DNA of 64,000 nt from Cocos nucifera (Eukaryota > Streptophyta > Magnoliopsida > Arecales > Arecaceae): contig QRFJ01004322.1 of the NCBI GenBank assembly GCA_006176705.1, positions 55,314-119,313 on the forward strand. Reading direction: 5' to 3'. This document shows positions 45,130 through 54,592 of the stretch, in pieces. Made by a program: the position numbers and the translations under genes. Position 1 is the stretch's first letter. Every line of letters begins with the position of its first letter. The notes beneath the pieces are model-generated. The model was not told where the DNA came from. It saw nothing but the letters and a program-made list of their open reading frames with translations, and did no database searches.

Positions 45130-46900
45130 GCCGCCGTCTCGATGGGTGCCTGATGTGCCAGGAGCCTACAAGAAATATATGAAAAGCTTGATTTGCAAAT
45201 CTATAAATAAAAATATATAAATCATTAAATTAATATAAAAATATATATTTAATAATATATGTTTACCTAAAATGGGCCATACATCTCTAACAAAGATGTA
45301 AGTCAATCAATCTGTCCCCTCATGGTCTGTATCTCGGCATGGCTCCATCGCATCTCCTCCATCTCTACGGCACGACTCTATCTAATCTTCTGTGTCTCCA
45401 CCTCGAGTTTGCAGATGCATGAATCTTGACCATCTATTGCAGCATGCTGCATATATCTACTCACCTCAGATAATTGAGTGGGAGTGACTCCTACTCCATA
45501 ACCCCTCACTCGACCGTAGCACTCTGATCCCATCAACTCTATGAATACGTCGACCTCGATATGGCATTGTTGTGTATATGCTGCGGACTCGTCCTCACGC
45601 TCCATAATGGGAGATGTAGCCCTCTCCTGTATTTATTTTGAAAATAAGAGTTATACATTAATAACTAACAACATTAAACTAAAATCATTGCACAAAATAG
45701 AATATTAATAATACCATACATATAAATCTCTCGACTCGTCCCATACAAAAGTACCATCCTGATGAGTATGAGTCATCTGAGAAAACTCCACTTTATCAGG
45801 TTCCCTCCCATGCTCATCCACCTACACAAATAATTTCAATTTTAAACAAATAGTTATAATAATTTAAAAAAATATGAGTATCATGATATAGACATGATCC
45901 ACGATACATAATGATATTAGTTATATAAATATTTCAACATAAAAATTATAAGTTAATTATAAAAGTTTAAGGAACATACAAACTCCTGTCGGAGTCGTGT
46001 ATAACTCTTCGACCTCGATGTATGAGGAACAGACTGAGCTGCTCGTGCAGCTCTACCAATAGTAGAATAAGTCTGTAAAATAAAGTAAAGAAGAACATTA
46101 TATGTATAATATATAATATACAATATAAATCAATATTTTTATAAAATATTTAGAAAAAAGATAATGAATCAATAATATACCTATGCCCTCTTGGAGAACC
46201 AATAATGAACCAGCTCCATCCATTGATGAGGGGGTACATCAGGAGGATAATTCCTAGCAACATCCTCCTCAATCATACCCTATCTCATATAGTCCCTCTT
46301 CAATTGTGCTCTATATTCTTTTCATTTGCGGTTGAGAGACTTCATTACAAAATCATGAGTGGATGGAGGGAGAACAAACTTGCTCTACAAAAAAAAAGTT
46401 AAATAAAATAAATTATATAAGTGATTAACAATTAATATACAACATGAACATCAGTTCATTATCTCTATAACTCAAAGGAGCTCAACTTTGTATATTAGAA
46501 GCATGTCATTCTATTTTGCATAGCCCAACGGACATAGCTGAGGCCTTCGAGCAACAGCCCCTAAAAATGAAGTCAATAAGTAGGCAGCTTTCTTAACTGG
46601 CTGACCTAGCTGATTGCACTCCACAATAATTCTCTTGCTCTCATACATTTGCCACACATCTCGTACTACCATGGATCCGCATCTGGGGTGTACTCTCCCA
46701 GATCCATCTATAAAAAATACATAAAAATAACGATATCATAAATATACATAAAATAAAATAAAAATAAAATGACATGAAAGATAATATATACCCGAACATG
46801 TATCTCATCATCTGGCTGATGAATAGGAGGATCGTGCTGTGCTGATGATGAAGAAGGATAGGGCTCAAAATGCTGTGCAGCTGAATTGGCCTCAGGCTGT
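45130..46900 (-). pseudogene. CACTA TNP1-like (Transposase_24) gene, spliced and decayed
   Basis: Minus-strand pieces in order: SLAQQPEANSAAQHFEPYP (46900-46830); ESKRIIVECNQLGQPVKKAA followed by YLLTSFLGAVARRP (46650-46530); YPPDVPPHQWMELVHYWFS (46250-46190); AQSVPHTSRSKSYTRLRQEF (46050-45980); TSPIMEREDESAAYTQQ with VFIELMGSECYGRVRGYGVG and VTPTQLSEVSRYM (45625-45470). These match the plant Ptta/En/Spm transposase family (Transposase_24), split by AT-rich introns. Stops occur in at least two exons. The family product is a DNA-binding accessory protein for transposition. Confidence 0.7.
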
Positions 46901-46984
46901 TGCGCTAAAGAAGACGTACCAACCTTTGTCTATGAAAATTGGAACACCACACCAGTATATCATCCCCTGCCGTGCATGATGTCA

Positions 46985-47499
46985 CCTAGCATTCTGAGCT
47001 AGTGCTGTAGGTAGAACTTAGGGTCCGAACTGGATTGAAGCCATCAAAAGCTAAGCCCAACCTAACACTGCAAACATCAGAGGCAAAATTAGGATGCCTA
47101 TCATCAAATGCTTTTCATGAAAGACTATCTACTGGATGTCTCAACATTCCATCCTTTGTACGTCCTTCATCATGCCATCTCATTGATGAAGCTATTTTTG
47201 ATGATGCATAAATTCTTTTCAATCTAGGTATAAGAGGAAAGTAACGCAATACCTTCACCGATTTCTTTTTACTCTGCGTTGCATCCAATTCATTCAATAC
47301 ATCATCTCGATCTTCTTTTTGGGTTATCCATCTTGAAGATCCACATATATTGCATGACTCTTGATTAGCATTTTCACCCCGATATAACATACAATCTTAC
47401 GGACAACTATGAATCTTATCGTATCTAAGATCCAATTCCTTTACTACTTTCTTGGCTTCATAATACGATGGTGGTAAACTAGTGCCTTCTAAAAATGCA
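46985..47499 (-). pseudogene. CACTA TNP2-like transposase fragment
   Basis: Minus-strand blocks: LPPSYYEAKKVVKELDLRYD and KIHSCP, a stop, DCMLYRGENANQESCNICGS (47470-47330), VKVLRYFPLIPRLKRIYASS, IASSMRWHDEGRTKDGMLRH (47260-47130), and FASDVCSVRLGLAFDGFNP (47090-47030). This is the N-terminal half of the TNP2 catalytic transposase, including the Cys pair zinc-binding region. It is lost after SSTYST, where TNP1-related sequence begins. It is cut by the Athila-like LTR at 47501. Confidence 0.85.
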
Positions 47500-48094
47500 T
47501 TGATAGGAACGCGATGTTGTCATTAAGACACCGTGTTTATCAGTTTAATCTGACTTCTTAAAATAATTAAAAATGTATAGATAGCGGTGAGTCGGGTCGA
47601 ATCCATAGGAAAGGTAGTATTTTTAGATTTGAAATCTTTGATTTTTTAAAAAGAAAAGAAGAAAAGGATTTTTAGAATCAAAAGTGAAGTCGGAAATTTA
47701 AAAGCAAAAATTAAAAGGTTCAGAAATTTAAACTTGGTACTAAGATCTATTAGTTAGATCTTAGCATCTACTTACAATAAAAAAAAAGTAATAATTAAAG
47801 TGCAGAAATTAAATTACAATAAAAATAAAAAGTAAGAAATTAAAATGCAAAAATAAAATTTTTATTAATTAAAATTTTAGAATTTAAATACATAAAATTT
47901 AAAAAGAAAAGATAATAAAATAAAATAGCCTGATCTCTGATCTTGGATCGGCATTGGCAGAAAGATGGTGTAGAAGCTCGGCTCTTCTTCTCGGCACCCG
48001 TTGCTTCGAAGCAGCCTTTAACCCATAGCCTGGCTTCGCCCTGTACCAAAGCTTCACCTTGATCGGAGATATTGATTTTCTGATGGCCTGGGGT

Positions 48095-48104
48095 CCTTTT
48101 TATA
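48095..48104 (-). promoter_or_regulatory. TATA box of Athila-like LTRa
   Basis: TATAAAAAGG on the minus strand, conserved in LTRb (53563-53554), LTRc (59030-59021), LTRd (plus, near 61099) and LTRe (62296-62304). The transcript start is expected about 30 bases downstream, so that R/U5 would be roughly 560-600 bp. Confidence 0.65.
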
Positions 48105-48257
48105 GAGCTAGGAGGGCTGGATATTTTTTCTAAAGGCAATATGGGACTAATAGCCTTTGTAATCATCAAAATACAAAGAAATTTGGATAAAATTTGAATC
48201 AAAATAGCTCTGATATGACTCTGATAAATCTGATAAAATCCAGCCATTCAATAGGAA

Positions 48258-48332
48258 TCCAACGGTCCAAAAATCATCAAAATCGGATGCAGATAAGCTC
48301 AGATCGGGTCGGATTAAATTCTGGCCGTTGGA
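48258..48332 (-). promoter_or_regulatory. MSA-like (MYB3R-type) motif pair in LTR U3
   Basis: TCCAACGGTCC (48258-48268) and, on the other strand, TCCAACGGCCA (48332-48322). Both contain the AACGG core of the mitosis-specific activator element (consensus YCYAACGGYYA) bound by plant MYB3R proteins. Matching pairs occur in every LTR of the array, about 175-240 bp upstream of the TATA box (e.g. LTRe 62068-62078 and 62132-62142). Further related words with GACGG instead of AACGG flank them. Function is inferred. Confidence 0.4.
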
Positions 48333-49129
48333 TCGCGCTTGATCGAGGAAATCTGGCCGCAAATCATGCGCTTCGGAGAGTCTTGATCACCGCCGGGCAG
48401 CTTTCTGGACCGTCGGATCATCGCCTGGATCGAGCGCTGCCATCCGATGGTGATCCGCGTGATGTTCTGTATCTGAATAAAATTCGGAAGCAACCACAGC
48501 CGTCCGATCCTGACCGCAAACAACCACATCCGTCCGATCGCGCAATAACTGTTCCCATGGACCGCGTGGACCGGCCGCACCGCACACCGCAACCAATCAG
48601 CGCCGCTGTTGTCGAGCGAAAAGACTAAATTACCCTTGTGAGCCGCGATAAATTTCTGTAGACCCTTTAAGGGGTCTAGGTCCACCACGTGGCAATCTCT
48701 GATTCGCCGGAATTTTGCTGAGCTGGCGGTCCACGCCTGGATCGTGGACCGGCTGATGGCTTCAACGGCTGAGTCGGCTTGATGGCTCGGCTTGGCTTGG
48801 TGGCTCGGCTTGCGGAGCCGGCTGAGCCGTTTTCTTTTTTATTTAATTTTTATTTATTTTATATTTTTAAAAATTCATATCTTTTTCCATTTTAGCTCCG
48901 TTTTACTTGAAATTTATTTCGTTGTGATCAAAAAAATGAGCTCTTTCTATTGATAATAAAATTTTATTTTTTAATTTTTATTATTTTTATTATTTTTTAA
49001 TTAATTTTTTAATTAATAAAAATATGAATTTTTTAAAAATTATATATAAATTGATTAATAATTCTTAAAAATTAATATAAATTAATTAATAAATTAATAC
49101 TTTTATTGGTGAATTTATGATGCTTATCA

Positions 49130-49163
49130 CACCCCCCAACTTAAGCTTTGCTCGTCCTCGAGT
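49130..49163 (-). other. Polypurine tract of Athila-like unit 1
   Basis: Minus strand: CTCGAGGACGAGCAAAGC then TTAAGTTGGGGGGTG directly before the LTRa start at 49129. Standard Athila 3' priming site. The same sequence is at 54593-54626 for unit 2. Confidence 0.8.
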
Positions 49164-50324
49164 AAAGAAAGAATTTAGTTTTAAATACCTTTTAACTTTA
49201 GAGTTTCGAATTTTACCTAAGCAATTTTCAAAATGGCCATTGATATTCAGTAGAGCTTAAATGAGATATATCATTGGGGTATTAATACTTATCAATAGAA
49301 AAATTAAGTAAAGAACATTAAATTTTTCAGAACTTTTTCTAAATTATCCTACCTTTATCTCTGATTTGTCTAATTTCATATAGGCAGGTGTATTGCTACT
49401 TCCATCCTTCATTTATTAATTTTTATTTTCACATTGCCCACTTTTTGATGCGAATATCATTGCTTACTTAGGCAACGGGACCCGGTTACTTGGTGGGAAA
49501 CCAATTTTTTTTTTTTTTTTTTTTTTTTTTAACGTTGTACCACTATTGAGTGTCTTAACTCCTTAAGCTTTCTATTTGATCCATGTAGCGAGTCTTGGGC
49601 CAATGACTCCCAAACCAGTTGGCTTTAGGGCACTAGGTATAGAATACCCCTCGGGCTTACTAGCTCGAATCAAATAGGCTACGAGTTAAGACTAGCTTTA
49701 CAACGAGCTTCTTTGCCCTTCCCACCTTTTGACGCGAAACTCAATGCTTGCTTAGGCAAAGAGGCCCGGTTACTCAGTGAGAAGTACTTGGAAACTATTT
49801 TATTAAAATAAATTTTTATATGAAGAAACGTATAGTTACCCTACACAAGCCTATAAAAAGTAGACTTTTCTTTGATGCTAGTAGAAATAATTAGAAATGC
49901 TCCAAGAAAAAAATTTTTTATGTTCTAGACTTAACTCTTTATTGAATTTTCTTAATACTTGATTCCTCAATATCTCATAGATTCTCTGATCTGTGTATCA
50001 ATTTTCTTTTTAAAAATGCTTAGTTTAATTCGATTCTTAAGCATAATCAAGTATCTAAATACTAAATACTAACTTTTTTCGAGGACTTAAAATTTTAAAA
50101 AAATTTTTTTATTTTTCTCTCCCCCCAACTTAATCGACATTGTCCTCAATGGAGAAGAAAAAATAAAGGATGTAATAAAGAACATGAAAGAATACACCTA
50201 ACTCAGTATATTTTTATTTTTTGGTCCAGCACATGCCTTTGAAAATTTGAGCTCTCCCTCCAACTTATTCAAATTATCCTAAAAAAAAATAAACTAAAAA
50301 GATAAATTAGATAAAAACTAAATA
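49164..50324 (-). other. Unit 1 long 3' untranslated region
   Basis: Non-coding. It contains a run of 26 T (49505-49530) on the plus strand and two related blocks (49440-49500 and 49720-49785) sharing ACTTTTTGATGCGAA / CTTTTGACGCGAAACTCAAT and GGCAACGGGACCCGGTTACT-type phrases, an internal duplication of about 60 bp some 285 bp apart. It also holds a second polypurine-like tract (TTAAGTTGGGGGGAGAG, 50134-50118). Unit 2 repeats the whole at 54627-55784. Confidence 0.6.
50118..50155 (-). other. Second polypurine-like tract in unit 1
   Basis: Minus strand: CCATTGAGGACAATGTCGAT then TTAAGTTGGGGGGAGAGA. It parallels the true polypurine tract at 49130-49163 (GAGGACRA word then TTAAGTTGGGGGG). Unit 2 copy at about 55578-55615. 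Athila elements often carry such a tract after the coding part. Confidence 0.55.
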
Positions 50325-50347
50325 TTGGGTTGCCTCCCAACAAGCGC
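50325..50347 (-). other. Conserved Athila 3' motif
   Basis: Minus strand GCGCTTGTTGGGAGGC followed by AACCCAA, with inner palindrome TTGGGAGGCAACCCAA. The motif is commonly seen after the coding part of Athila-type elements. Unit 2 copy at 55785-55807. It could form a short hairpin. The plus-strand 81-codon frame starting here in both units is antisense and not supported. Confidence 0.55.
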
Positions 50348-50559
50348 TAAGTTTACCGTCTTCAGCCAGACACAATGTAGCTCACTATCCTGTGTCGAAT
50401 ATTGGATTGACAAATTCCAATGGTTTTGGATTGCCAATCTCAGAAAGTTGATTTATAATCCCATTATTGATATAATCTTTGTTAATTTTAGGGATATAAT
50501 TTATGATTCCATTCTCAGACCCATGTTTATTAAGAATTTCTCCTATTTGTTTCTTCTAA

Positions 50560-50770
50560 AATGCTCATGAATGGAGTTTTAGGAGTTAAGTTTGATTCAA
50601 TGGGTGCTGGAATGGTGACTAAAGGCGGTTTTAATTCTGGAGGTAAATTAATGTGATCCTGCTTAAACAACTCCATTGACATTTCATTACATGCCTTTTG
50701 ATTTTTATAAGAAGAACCAGCTTCTAGGGTTGAAGGGAATAGGACATTAGGTTTATAAGTCTCGGGTAAA
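50560..50770 (-). pseudogene. Short coding remnant after gag, unit 1
   Basis: One minus-strand frame reads ETYKPNVLFPSTLEAGSSYK, NQKACNEMSMELFKQDHINL and PIESNLTPKTPFMSILEETN. It has a proline/hydrophobic pattern similar in position to the segment that precedes protease in Athila polyproteins (P-hh-FP at its start, ELFKQDHINLP resembling a KKLHINIP-type block). It is out of frame with the gag piece upstream and ends at a stop near 50556. Unit 2 has a one-base insertion in it (near 56118). Confidence 0.4.
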
Positions 50771-51109
50771 TCATCTATTCTCTTTTTCCCTTATTTCTAT
50801 CTCATTTAAACTGGAACTAGCATCAGTACTAATTCCTGGCTTGGGTTCTTCTATGTGGTTAGTCTCAGTACTAACCAGTTCCTCTAAATTTTTATTTTGG
50901 CTAGCATCAGTACTAGCCTCTCTCACCTGGTCTTGGTATGGGTCCATAAGAATCCTATAGCTTTTAAGTTCAGGAATTACTTTGGTATTCTCAAATTGGA
51001 GATTCTTAGATGAAACATTAGATTGATAATTTAATCCAGGTGGTTGGTGGTCATTAGGTGGGTTGTTTGAAATTGGTAGGTTCGGTAGTTGATCTAGTTC
51101 TCTCCTCAT
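50771..51109 (-). pseudogene. Gag-downstream ORF, unit 1 (same frame as gag piece after one stop)
   Basis: 112 codons, in the same frame as 51125-51703 and separated from it by a single TAA and five codons (QIG, stop, LVESN). It is Asn/Pro/Ser-rich with QLPNLPISNNPPNDHQPPGL, and an acidic Ser/Thr-rich tail with two STDAS repeats. In Athila polyproteins this is the linker following gag. The unit 2 copy (56232-56570) is unbroken and differs at a single residue by eye (Thr to Ala). Either read-through occurs or the stop is an inherited lesion. Confidence 0.5.
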
Positions 51110-51124
51110 GTTAGACTCAACTAA

Positions 51125-51703
51125 TTATCCTATTTGAGCTTCTAGTCTGGCGATAGATTGCTGTTGAGTTAGAATTAATTGTTGAAGTTGGTTAAATCTA
51201 TCATCAGCTAGATTGGTCTGTTGAGGAGGTGGGTATGAAGGCTGATTATAATATGATGGCTGGTTAAACTGACTAGGCTGACCATTATTATAGGCATAAT
51301 TTTGATAATTTTGCTCAAGTGAAATTTGGGTCTGAGCCTGAGTCTGTTGGGATGTCCAAGAAAAATTAAAGTTACTCCAATCTGAATTATATGAATTTGA
51401 AAATGGGTCATTAATCAATTTGGAGTATCCTTGAGTAGCTTGAACTTGTTCTTGGATAAAATATGGAAACTGTGCAGTCATAGGACATTCACTTACATGA
51501 TGGGTTGGACTAGCACAGATTGAATAATTCTCCTGATAATTAGAAGATGATGTGAATTGTGCAGGAGATTGTTGACCTAGGGTTAGGAGTTGATCTATTT
51601 TCTGAGCAAGAAGGTCAACTTTATCTAATTTTTGGACTATTAGATTCATATTAGCCATTTGATTATTATGTTTAATGTGAATCAACCATTCAATTAAGTT
51701 CAA
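51125..51703 (-). CDS. Athila-type gag C-terminal ORF, unit 1
   Basis: 192 codons. N-terminal part with VQKLDKVDLLAQKIDQLLTL (helical, as in Athila gag); a zinc-knuckle remnant ICASPTHHVSECP that keeps C, H and C but has lost the first Cys; then the Athila signature NDPFSNSYNSDWSNFNFSW; a Gln/Asn/Tyr/Pro-rich stretch; and RFNQLQQLILTQQQSIARLE. The usual gag capsid domain upstream is missing: the leader joins directly to this piece. No other element protein is encoded in the unit. Whether the ORF is translated is unknown. In unit 2 the same ORF is frameshifted. Confidence 0.6.
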   Translation of the reverse strand: MNLIEWLIHIKHNNQMANMNLIVQKLDKVDLLAQKIDQLLTLGQQSPAQFTSSSNYQENYSICASPTHHVSECPMTAQFPYFIQEQVQATQGYSKLINDPFSNSYNSDWSNFNFSWTSQQTQAQTQISLEQNYQNYAYNNGQPSQFNQPSYYNQPSYPPPQQTNLADDRFNQLQQLILTQQQSIARLEAQIG

Positions 51704-52733
51704 CTAAATCAGAAAAAGTGATTTCCTACCATGCATGTATTAGTGTAACCCTAATGTATGGTTCAAAAAAAATTTTAGAATATTTTTTTTTATTATTATT
51801 ATTATTTTATTATATTAAAAATTAATTTTTTTATTTATTAATTTTAATTTAATTTAATTTAATTTAATTATTATTTTTAATATTTTTTTAGTTAGTTTAA
51901 TTTAATTTTTATTTTATTTTATTTTATTTTATTTTTAGAAGAAAGAAAGAAGAGTTCTAAAGAAGAGGTCCTAAGGAGTCCTAGAACTAAGAAGAAAGAG
52001 AAGAATTAGGTTTAATTAGGTTTGATGTTGGTTAGCAATCAAGTTGGTCAATCAATCCTGACTAAGGGTTATCCTAGATCTAGACAGCTCCTAACTGCCA
52101 AGGTCACCTTCAAGCCCTCCAAGTGTAGGATTAGCCAATCAACTAGCCAGGTAAGTGTAAGGTCGGTGGGAGTCCCCCCGTTGCTTGCCTTAGACACCAA
52201 TTGTGCTTGGCCAGGTAAGCGAACGGAACCAATTAGAAACCACCTTCCTTCGGGCCCAAGTCGTCCCTGAACCACTTTCCTAGACACCAGTCAAATTGAC
52301 TTATCCTAACCCGGTTCAACTCTTAGGATTCCTTGTCCTATTGAGCTCGAGTTCCTAGGGTTGATGTCTAATTGATTTTAATTTAAAGGCTTAGGTCAAT
52401 GCAGGATGTTGGTTGGTTGTTTGTGGGCTAAGGAAGGGTGATCAAATCCCCACCTTATCTTGTTTAATTGGGTTGTGCCCTTAATTTGATTTAATATGAA
52501 TATGCACGAAAAAAAAAAAATTCAATCAAAGGGTTTTATGCAATTTAAACTAGATGCATGCAACTAATTGAATTCTGAAAGGCTTACCTTGCCTCCAGCA
52601 ATCACCAAAAAAATAAAAATAAAAAAAAATAAAAATAAAACTAATATGATGCATGCTCTAAACAGTTAGGGATTTCTAATCTTATCATGAGGCTTTTAAT
52701 TAGGTTTAAATGAATATTTTTTTAAATTAATTT

Positions 52734-52766
<33 letters not shown>

Positions 52767-52940
52767 GAAAGAGACTAGGGTTAGGATTGATCTCACCAGG
52801 CAAAACTTCTGATTCTTTTTGTTCTTTTTTTTTTCTACAAAATAATAAAAAAAATTAGTAAGCAATATTTATAAAAAAAAATTTTATTTATAATTTATTT
52901 ATAAAAAATCAAAGAGATCAAAAATTTAATATCCGTGCCT
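51704..52940 (-). other. Unit 1 5' leader
   Basis: Non-coding between PBS and gag piece. Contains the shared leader module (52130-52300), A/T simple repeats (51780-51940, 52600-52760, including AATAAATA-type runs), and a conserved stretch 52300-52560. Plus-strand frame 52022-52270 and its reverse shadow cross the module and are not considered genes. Unit 2 leader 57180-58405 is near-identical. Confidence 0.65.
52130..52300 (-). other. Shared leader module, Athila-like unit 1
   Basis: Sense (minus) order: GACTGGTGTCTAGGAAAGTG, GGTGGTTTCTAATTGGTTCC, TTCGCTTACCTGGCC, AATTGGTGTCTAAGGCAAGC, GGGACTCCCACCGACCTTA, CACTTACCTGGCTAGTTG. It is a dimer of a GTGTCTA...CTTACCTGG block. Homologous to the Copia leaders at 2548-2695, 9725-9870, 23671-23815 and 44118-44272. 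Confidence 0.7.
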
Positions 52941-52963
52941 TCCCCGGCAACGGCGCCAAAAAC
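52941..52963 (-). other. Primer-binding site, unit 1
   Basis: Minus strand TTGGCGCCGTTGCCGGGGA, one to a few bases after the LTRb end. This is the classical Athila PBS, generally ascribed to tRNA-Asp. Confidence 0.85.
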
Positions 52964-52964
52964 T

Positions 52965-54592
52965 TGATAGGAACGCGATGTTGTCGTTAAGACACCGTGT
53001 TTATCAGTTTAATCCGACTTCTTAAAATCATTGAAAATGCGTAGATAGTAGTGAGTCGGGTCGAATCCACAGGGAAGGTAGTATTTTTAGATTTGAAATC
53101 TTTGATTTTTGAAAAGAAAAGAAGAAAAGAAGATTTTTGGAATCAAAAGTGAAGTCGGAAAATTAAAAGCAAAAATTAAAAGGTGCAGGAAATTTAAACT
53201 TGGTACTAAGATCTACTAGTTAGATCTTAGCATCTACTTGCAAAGCAATAATAATTAAAGTGCAGAAATTAAATTACAATAAAAATAAAAAGTAAGAAAT
53301 TAAAATGCAAAAATAAAATTTTTATTAATTAAAATTTTAAGAATTTAAATACATAAAATTTAAAAAGAAAAGAAATAAAATAAAATAGCCTGATCTCTGA
53401 TCTTGGATCGGCATTGGCAGAAAGATGGTGTAGAAGCTCGGCTCTTCTTCTCGGCACCCGTTGCTTCGAAGCAGCCTTTAACCCATAGCCTGGCTTCGCC
53501 CTGTACCAAAGCTTCACCTTGATCGGAGATGTTGATTTCTGGAGGCCTGGGGTCCTTTTTATAGAGCTAGGAGGGCTGGATATTTTTTTCTAAAGGCAAT
53601 GTGGGACTAATGGCCTTTGTAATCATCAAAATACAAAAAATTTGATAAAATTTGAATTCAAAATAGCTCTGATACATCTCTGATAAATCTGATAAAATCC
53701 AGCCATTCAATAGGAATCCAACGGTCCAAAAATCATCAAAATCGGATGCAGATCAAGCTCAGATCGGGTCGGATTAAATTCTGGCCGTTGGATCGCGCTT
53801 GATGGAGGAAATCTGGCCGCAAATCATGCGCCTGAGAGTTTGATCGCCGTCGGGAGCTTTCTGGACCGTCGGATCATCGCCTGGATCGAGCGCTGCCATC
53901 CGATGGTGATCCGCGTGATGTCTGTAGCTGAATAAAATTCGGAAGCAACCACAGCCGTCCGATCCTGACCGCAAACAACCACATCCGTCCGATCGCGCAA
54001 TCACTGTTCCCATGGACCGCGTAGACCGGCCGCACCGCACACCGCAACCAATCAGCGCCTCTGTTGCCGAGCGAAAAGACTAAATTACCCTTGTGAGCCG
54101 CGATAAATTTCTGTAGACCCTTTAGGGGTCTAGGTCCACCACGTGGCAAGCTCTGATTCGCCGGATTTTGCTGAGCTGGCGGTCCACGCCTGGATCGTGG
54201 ACCGGCTGATGGCTTCAATGGCTGAGTCGGCTTTGATGGCTTGGCTTGGCTTGGTGGCTCGGCTTGGCTTGGTGGCTCGGCTTGCGGAGCCGGCTGAGCC
54301 ATTTTCTTTTTTATTTAATTTTTATTTATTTTATATTTTTAAAAATTCATATCTTTTCCATTTTAGCTCCGTTTTACTTGAAATTTATTTCGTTGTGATC
54401 AAAAAAATGAGCTCTTTCTATTGATAATAAAATTTTATTTTTTAATTTTTATTATTTTTTAATTAATTTTTTAATTAATAAAAATATGAATTTTTTAAAA
54501 ATTATATATAAATTGATTAATAATTCTTAAAAATTAATATAAATTAATTAATAAATTAATACTTTTATTGGATGAATTTATGATGCTTATCA
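52965..54592 (-). repeat. Athila-like LTRb
   Basis: 1628 bp. 5' LTR of unit 1 and 3' LTR of unit 2. It carries two copies of the GGCTCGGCTTGGCTTGGT unit (54240-54285) and the variants TGATGGAGGAAATC and GCGCCTGAGAG shared with LTRc, against TGATCGAGGAAATC and GCGCTTCGGAGAG in LTRa. TATA at 53563-53554. Confidence 0.85.

Larger units (their letters stand above)
44483..47500 (-). mobile_element. CACTA (En/Spm-type) DNA transposon, partial, minus strand
   Basis: The right-hand terminus is CACTACAGTGAAAATGG at 44483, followed by subterminal palindromic repeats. Inward lie remnants of the two proteins of CACTA elements: a Transposase_24/TNP1-like region and, further, a TNP2-like transposase fragment. 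The other half of the element is displaced by the Athila-like LTR at 47501. The TNP2 region jumps directly to the TNP1 region, so this copy had an internal deletion and was non-autonomous. Confidence 0.8.
47501..49129 (-). repeat. Athila-like LTRa
   Basis: 1629 bp, TGATAAGC...CCTATCA on the minus strand. It contains an AT-rich start, a GC-rich U3 (48300-48830) with repeated ATCGGACGG/CCAACGG words, a TATA box (48104-48095) and a U5 with a GATTCGACCC word near 47612-47621. It has one copy of the GGCTTGGCTTGGTGGCTC unit, unlike LTRb and LTRc. Open frames on both strands inside the GC-rich part (48194-48688) are not considered genes. Confidence 0.85.

Noticed and set aside
48194..48688. Overlapping open frames of 69-144 codons on both strands of the GC-rich LTR U3, repeated at 53774-54424, 59214-59893, 60444-61055 and 61642-62253
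   Set aside because: They occur in all frames because the GC-rich block lacks stop codons. They lie inside LTRs, show frame changes between near-identical copies, and match no family.
49505..49530. T run as a Pol III terminator or transposed poly(A) tail
   Set aside because: It is within the element's 3' region, with no Pol III promoter upstream and no target duplications of a LINE or SINE insertion.
50325..50570. 81-codon plus-strand frame, identical in units 1 and 2 (55785-56030)
   Set aside because: It is antisense to the gag-linker remnant and begins in the conserved Athila 3' motif. The identity only reflects the youth of the duplication.
52022..52287. Open frames crossing the leader module on both strands (also 57482-57742 and 63665-63925)
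   Set aside because: The module is conserved in Copia leaders with indels that break these frames, so conservation is not at the protein level.
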